Below the pieces are notes generated by a model that had not been told where the DNA came from, did no database searches, and saw nothing but the letters and a program-made list of their open reading frames with translations. Of a stretch of DNA of 9,383 bases, positions 6,415 to 9,383 are shown in pieces. Both the position numbers and the translations under genes were made by a program. Origin of the DNA: Candidatus Delongbacteria bacterium (lineage in GTDB: Bacteria > Bacteroidota > Bacteroidia > Bacteroidales > ML635J-15); contig JAQIDD010000020.1 of assembly GCA_027858215.1 (NCBI GenBank), positions 1 through 9,383 of the forward strand, given 5' to 3'. The number at the start of each line of letters is the position of its first letter. Within the stretch, counting starts at the first letter, position 1.

Positions 6415-7683
6415 ATGAAAAAATACCGGTGGATATTTATAGTGAGTGCCTTTCTCATTTTAGCAGGCATCTTGACTGTTCTGATTCTCAGATATTCCAA
6501 ACGTCAGAAAACACTCCCTGAGATTGTAAAAATGGCTGAAAACCCCGATGAACCGGTAACCAAATATGGCATTCCCGTTGATTCTTTTACCATCGTGTAT
6601 GATACTGTAAAGCGGGGCCACACCCTTTCCGATTTGCTCACGCCTTATCATGTAAACCTGGCCACCATTGATAAGATCGGTAAAATGTCAACTCATTCGT
6701 TTCGCATTGACAGAATTAATGCAGGTCAGCCATACGCTGTGTTCTGTAAGGAAGATTCAGCATCTGAATTGGTTATAAGCTACCTTGTTTATGAGAACAA
6801 TGGCATTGATTATACGGTATATGATTTTTCTGATTCTGTTTACATTATAAAGGATAAGAAGCCTGTTGAATTTGTGGAACATAGTGTCTGCGGAACTATT
6901 AATTCATCATTGTGGATGGCTTTAAAAAACCAGAACGCTGATCCGCTGCTTGCTCTTGAAATGGCTGATATTTACAGTTGGAGCATTGATTTTTTTGGCC
7001 TTAAAAAAGGCGATACATTTAAAATGATCTATGAAACAGCACGTGTTGAAGGTTGCGACCTTTTTATCGAGGGAATCATAGCTGGTTATATGAAACACGC
7101 TGGCGAGGATTTTTGGGCCATCCCGTTTGAACGCAACGGGCAAATGGATTTTTATGAGCTGGATGGCGCCAGCTTACGCAAAACTTTCTTAAAATCCCCA
7201 CTCAGGTACAACCGGATAAGCTCACGGTTTACAAACAGCCGTATGCATCCGGTTTTGAAATACCGGCGTCCACACCGGGCTATTGATTATTCCGCACCAA
7301 CCGGAACGCCCATAAGGACTATTGGTGATGGTGTAATAACGCTCAGGAAATATGGGTCAGGAGCAGGGTATTACATCAAAGTAAAACACAATTCAGTTTA
7401 TACTTCCGTATATATGCACATGTCAAGGTATGGAAAATATCAGGTAGGGCAACGGGTAAAACAGGGTGATATTATTGGATACGTTGGAAGTACCGGTTTA
7501 TCAACAGGCCCGCATCTGCATTTTGAAGTGCATAAACATGGCCATCAAATAAATCCATTGACCCTGGAATCTCCACCAGCCGATCCCGTCCCAGATAACC
7601 TGATAGATGAATTCAATACAGTGAAAGTAAAATGGATTGAAAGGATTGAGGCTATCCCCTGTGATACCACAACGGTTAGTTAA
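6415..7683 (+). CDS. Membrane-anchored M23-family (LytM/lysostaphin-type) metallopeptidase
   Basis: This 422-residue protein probably cleaves peptidoglycan cross-links in the periplasm. MKKYR and a hydrophobic helix (about 6-26) form an uncleaved inner-membrane anchor or signal peptide. A middle region begins with VKRGHTLSDLLTPYHVNLAT, resembling the LysM/OapA-like N-terminal modules found in this family. The C-terminal peptidase domain (about 265-390) has the full zinc/catalytic set: H287-x3-D291 (HRAID), H335 in YMHM, and H367-L-H369 in GPHLHFEV. It is therefore predicted active. The Bacteroidota family commonly has this same architecture. ATG 6415 is four bases after infB with no promoter visible between, so co-transcription with infB is likely. 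The last 35 residues (Pro/Asp-rich, ending DTTTVS) lie beyond the peptidase domain. Confidence 0.92.
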   Translation: MKKYRWIFIVSAFLILAGILTVLILRYSKRQKTLPEIVKMAENPDEPVTKYGIPVDSFTIVYDTVKRGHTLSDLLTPYHVNLATIDKIGKMSTHSFRIDRINAGQPYAVFCKEDSASELVISYLVYENNGIDYTVYDFSDSVYIIKDKKPVEFVEHSVCGTINSSLWMALKNQNADPLLALEMADIYSWSIDFFGLKKGDTFKMIYETARVEGCDLFIEGIIAGYMKHAGEDFWAIPFERNGQMDFYELDGASLRKTFLKSPLRYNRISSRFTNSRMHPVLKYRRPHRAIDYSAPTGTPIRTIGDGVITLRKYGSGAGYYIKVKHNSVYTSVYMHMSRYGKYQVGQRVKQGDIIGYVGSTGLSTGPHLHFEVHKHGHQINPLTLESPPADPVPDNLIDEFNTVKVKWIERIEAIPCDTTTVS

Positions 7684-7771
7684 CAGAATTACATGAGTAT
7701 CCGAAAGAATAACTAATTTTTTGTGAATACTAGTATATAATTTGTTTGCGATACTCTGCTCCTTTGCAAAA

Positions 7772-7831
7772 CTTTGCGGTACAACCTACTATACCGCAGA
7801 GCTACGCAGAGAAGCGCTAAGTACCGCAGAG
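7772..7831. repeat. CGCAGAG repeat cluster with hairpin in the peptidase-to-glycosyltransferase gap
   Basis: TACCGCAGAG occurs at 7792-7801 and again at 7822-7831, with a variant CTACGCAGAG at 7802-7811 between them. The first copy also pairs with CTTTGCGGTA (7772-7781), 9 of 10 positions, around a 10-base loop. Motifs of this CCGCAGAG/ACGCAGAG type are familiar as scattered intergenic repeats in bacterial genomes; I cannot name the family. The rest of the 258-base gap (7684-7941) is AT-rich, with no good promoter match and no T-tailed terminator. It contains only trivially short reading frames. Confidence 0.55.
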
Positions 7832-7941
7832 AAAAATAAGGAAGAAATGATTATAAGAAATTTCACTAAAAATACGTTAACTTAGGTAAACTTCCGGATG
7901 CTCATAAAAATTAAATTCTTTCTGTTTATCTTTAACCTTTC

Positions 7942-9132
7942 ATGAAAACCATGTTTCATAAAAACAATACAGCGTATTTGGTGATTATCACTTTGATAAT
8001 TGCTTATGTTGTTTACTGGATTGCTTTTGATTTCATGCGATGGGATACGTTCGATGAACCAAGTTTTATCGGCGGGGCACGCATGATTTTTGGCCTGGAA
8101 GGGGCTTTTGATTTTCAGTCAAGAATAACAAAACCACTGGTGCTTTTACTTCCCGGTTTCATGGAATGGGCTTTCAACATCCATCCCAAAATTACTTTTA
8201 TCCTGCAAAACAGCGTGTTGTTTTTTCTTACAGGCTGGTTTATGTATAAAAGCCTATGGTTGATTTACAGGGAAAAGCAACTTGCCTTCCTCGGTTTTTT
8301 GGCCTTTATCATGTGTCAATCTTATGCGATCTATGCACTTATGGTACTATCTGATGCCGCCGGGTGGTTTTTTATTGTAATTGGGATTTACCTCAGCCTT
8401 AAATACGTAAGCAGCACCAACAAAATCCGGATGGGGATAATCATTGCTTTACTGATGGCCCTGGGAATATTTGCTAAAGAGAGCGCTGTGATTGGCATGA
8501 TATTTTTCCTTTCCATCCTAATGACAGAAAACAATGCATTTAAACACAAGATAAAAAATGTGTTTGCTTATGGTCTTATTTTTATTATTTGCACCGCCAC
8601 AATTTTTGCAGCAGTGCATTTGCAATTTGGCGACAACATTATTGCTCGCGTCCATGAAACCCACCTGGCAACAAAAAACGACAGCTTTCATATTTCCAAA
8701 CTGTGGCAATTATACAGTGTTTTAGATGTTTTCTGGATGCTGTTTTTTGCCGGGGTTTTATGGTTCCTCCGTAGTCATAAAAAAATCAATAACAGATTTA
8801 CTGCCACAGGTCTAATTGCTTTATTAATAAGTACGGGGTTGCTCCTGTTAATGCCATATTTTGTTGACAGGATTTTATTTATCATAGCTCCGTTATTGAT
8901 TATCCTTGTTACCTACGGACTTATCCCTTTTTCTAACATTTCCCGAATTGTGCTTGTAGTAGGTGGTGGCATAATCAATATTCTTGTTGCATGGCTAAGA
9001 TACAGACATCATATTCCGGTGATTGAATATGGCATGCTTATGTATGGCTTGTTAATCGCATCTCTGGCAATGCTTCCTGTCAACAGGAAACGTATTTTAG
9101 CCTTGTTATCTAGAACTTCAGGGGCCTTCTAA
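7942..9132 (+). CDS. Polytopic membrane protein, GT-C-like (possible lipid-linked-sugar glycosyltransferase)
   Basis: The 396-residue product is strongly hydrophobic with roughly ten membrane helices. Helix 1 (about 11-30) is followed by RWDTFDEPSFIGGARM, where D35, D38 and E39 sit in the first outside loop. An acidic DxE/DE-type motif there is the usual catalytic site of GT-C enzymes such as ArnT/PMT-like proteins, which move sugars from polyprenyl-phosphate carriers in or beyond the inner membrane. A loop segment SDAAGW and a helix pair ending FAKESAV also recall this superfamily. No large soluble C-terminal domain is present. The substrate cannot be told. The start is ATG 7942, with ATG 7951 as an alternative. 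The last codons (Gly-Ala-Phe-stop) belong to the terminal repeat of the element beginning at 9120, so the original C-terminus was probably different. Assignment to GT-C is inference from topology and motif. Confidence 0.7.
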   Translation: MKTMFHKNNTAYLVIITLIIAYVVYWIAFDFMRWDTFDEPSFIGGARMIFGLEGAFDFQSRITKPLVLLLPGFMEWAFNIHPKITFILQNSVLFFLTGWFMYKSLWLIYREKQLAFLGFLAFIMCQSYAIYALMVLSDAAGWFFIVIGIYLSLKYVSSTNKIRMGIIIALLMALGIFAKESAVIGMIFFLSILMTENNAFKHKIKNVFAYGLIFIICTATIFAAVHLQFGDNIIARVHETHLATKNDSFHISKLWQLYSVLDVFWMLFFAGVLWFLRSHKKINNRFTATGLIALLISTGLLLLMPYFVDRILFIIAPLLIILVTYGLIPFSNISRIVLVVGGGIINILVAWLRYRHHIPVIEYGMLMYGLLIASLAMLPVNRKRILALLSRTSGAF

Positions 9133-9383
9133 TAATTCTTTTCTTTCAAGAAACAAATTTGATGAATAAGATGCAAGGCACAAATTTTTCTGAATAGCCA
9201 AAGCTATTTAGAAAAATTTTAACGTAGTCAGATTGTTTATTATATTTGTTCCCGTAGGGTTTTCAGCGTTTCTCATATACTGCTTCAAATTTTATTGCAT
9301 TATCCCGATAGTGCTTCAAAAATTTTCATTGTCTATGAAAAACGCTGAAAATCTTGATGCGAAAGAATTAATAGAAGTCCCCT
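9120..9383 (+). mobile_element. Foldback, MITE-like element with terminal inverted repeats
   Basis: The left end AGGGGCCTTCTAATAATTC and the right end GAATTAATAGAAGTCCCCT are inverted repeats matching at 20 of 23 positions, with weaker pairing out to about 32. Inside are two large palindromes. Bases 9182-9198 pair with 9203-9219 (17 bp, one G-U, loop CAAA). Bases 9260-9277 pair with 9334-9351 (17 of 18), enclosing a direct repeat TGCTTCAAA (9281-9289 and 9312-9320) and a smaller stem GCATTATC/GATAGTGC. There is no open reading frame, so any movement would need a transposase in trans. The element supplies the stop codon of the gene at 7942-9132. A second copy lies inverted at 1-57. The right end coincides with the window end, so a target-site duplication cannot be seen. 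Confidence 0.7.
9182..9219 (+). terminator. 17-bp hairpin in the element, possible terminator for the GT-C-like gene
   Basis: AAATTTTTCTGAATAGC pairs with GCTATTTAGAAAAATTT around CAAA, with one G-U pair, 50 bases after the stop of the GT-C-like gene. The 3' arm ends in ATTT and the next bases are TAACG, so the T-tail is short. Termination, possibly in both directions, is plausible but not shown. Confidence 0.4.

Noticed and set aside
7720..7744. Possible Bacteroidota promoter (TTTG ... TATAATTTG) upstream of the GT-C-like gene
   Set aside because: The TA-to-TTTG spacing is three, not two, bases and the gap to the upstream TTTG is only 12 bases; the match is too poor.
7898..7945. 15-codon frame MLIKIKFFLFIFNLS whose TGA overlaps the ATG of the GT-C-like gene
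   Set aside because: It is too short and has no clear ribosome binding site. Translational coupling is possible, but AT-rich DNA yields such frames by chance.

Overview
The window looks like chromosome of a Bacteroidota bacterium, most likely an environmental member of the Bacteroidales or a related order. The reasons are the rimP-nusA-infB cluster with Bacteroidota-style proteins (a 410-residue NusA without extra C-terminal repeats, and an IF-2 with a very long Lys/Glu-rich linker), a perfect match to the Bacteroidota housekeeping promoter (TTTG, 20-base spacer, TAnnTTTG) before rimP, general AT richness, and a sparsity of strong Shine-Dalgarno sites. All convincing genes lie on the + strand.

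Layout. Bases 1-57 are the end of a repeat element whose rest lies outside the window. A secreted or lipid-anchored protein with a formylglycine-generating-enzyme-like (SUMF1-like) domain follows at about 157-1090. Its lipoprotein signal peptide is readable but is broken by an in-frame TAA and a one-base frameshift in a T7 run. Next is a small secreted protein of unknown function (1177-1578). A promoter and a strong leader hairpin (1650-1721) then introduce the translation/transcription operon: rimP (1732-2163), nusA (2177-3409) and infB (coding sense from 3453, open from GTG 3573 to 6410). A membrane-anchored M23 peptidase gene (6415-7683) starts four bases after infB and is probably on the same transcript. 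A 258-base gap (7684-7941) holds a small CGCAGAG repeat cluster with a hairpin. The last gene (7942-9132) encodes a polytopic, GT-C-like membrane protein, and its stop codon lies inside a 264-base element with terminal inverted repeats (9120-9383).

How the genes relate. RimP (30S maturation), NusA (elongation, pausing and antitermination) and IF-2 (initiator tRNA loading) form a classic conserved cluster. The peptidase is probably a passenger in cell-wall remodelling, and the GT-C-like protein is likely a separate envelope function. The first two genes are accessory.

No clearly new multi-gene system is visible. The points most worth checking are (i) an in-frame TAA at the fourth codon of the canonical infB start, (ii) the doubly broken signal peptide of the SUMF1-like protein, (iii) the foldback, MITE-like element, present in opposite orientation at both ends of the window, and (iv) the promoter/hairpin leader of the rimP operon.
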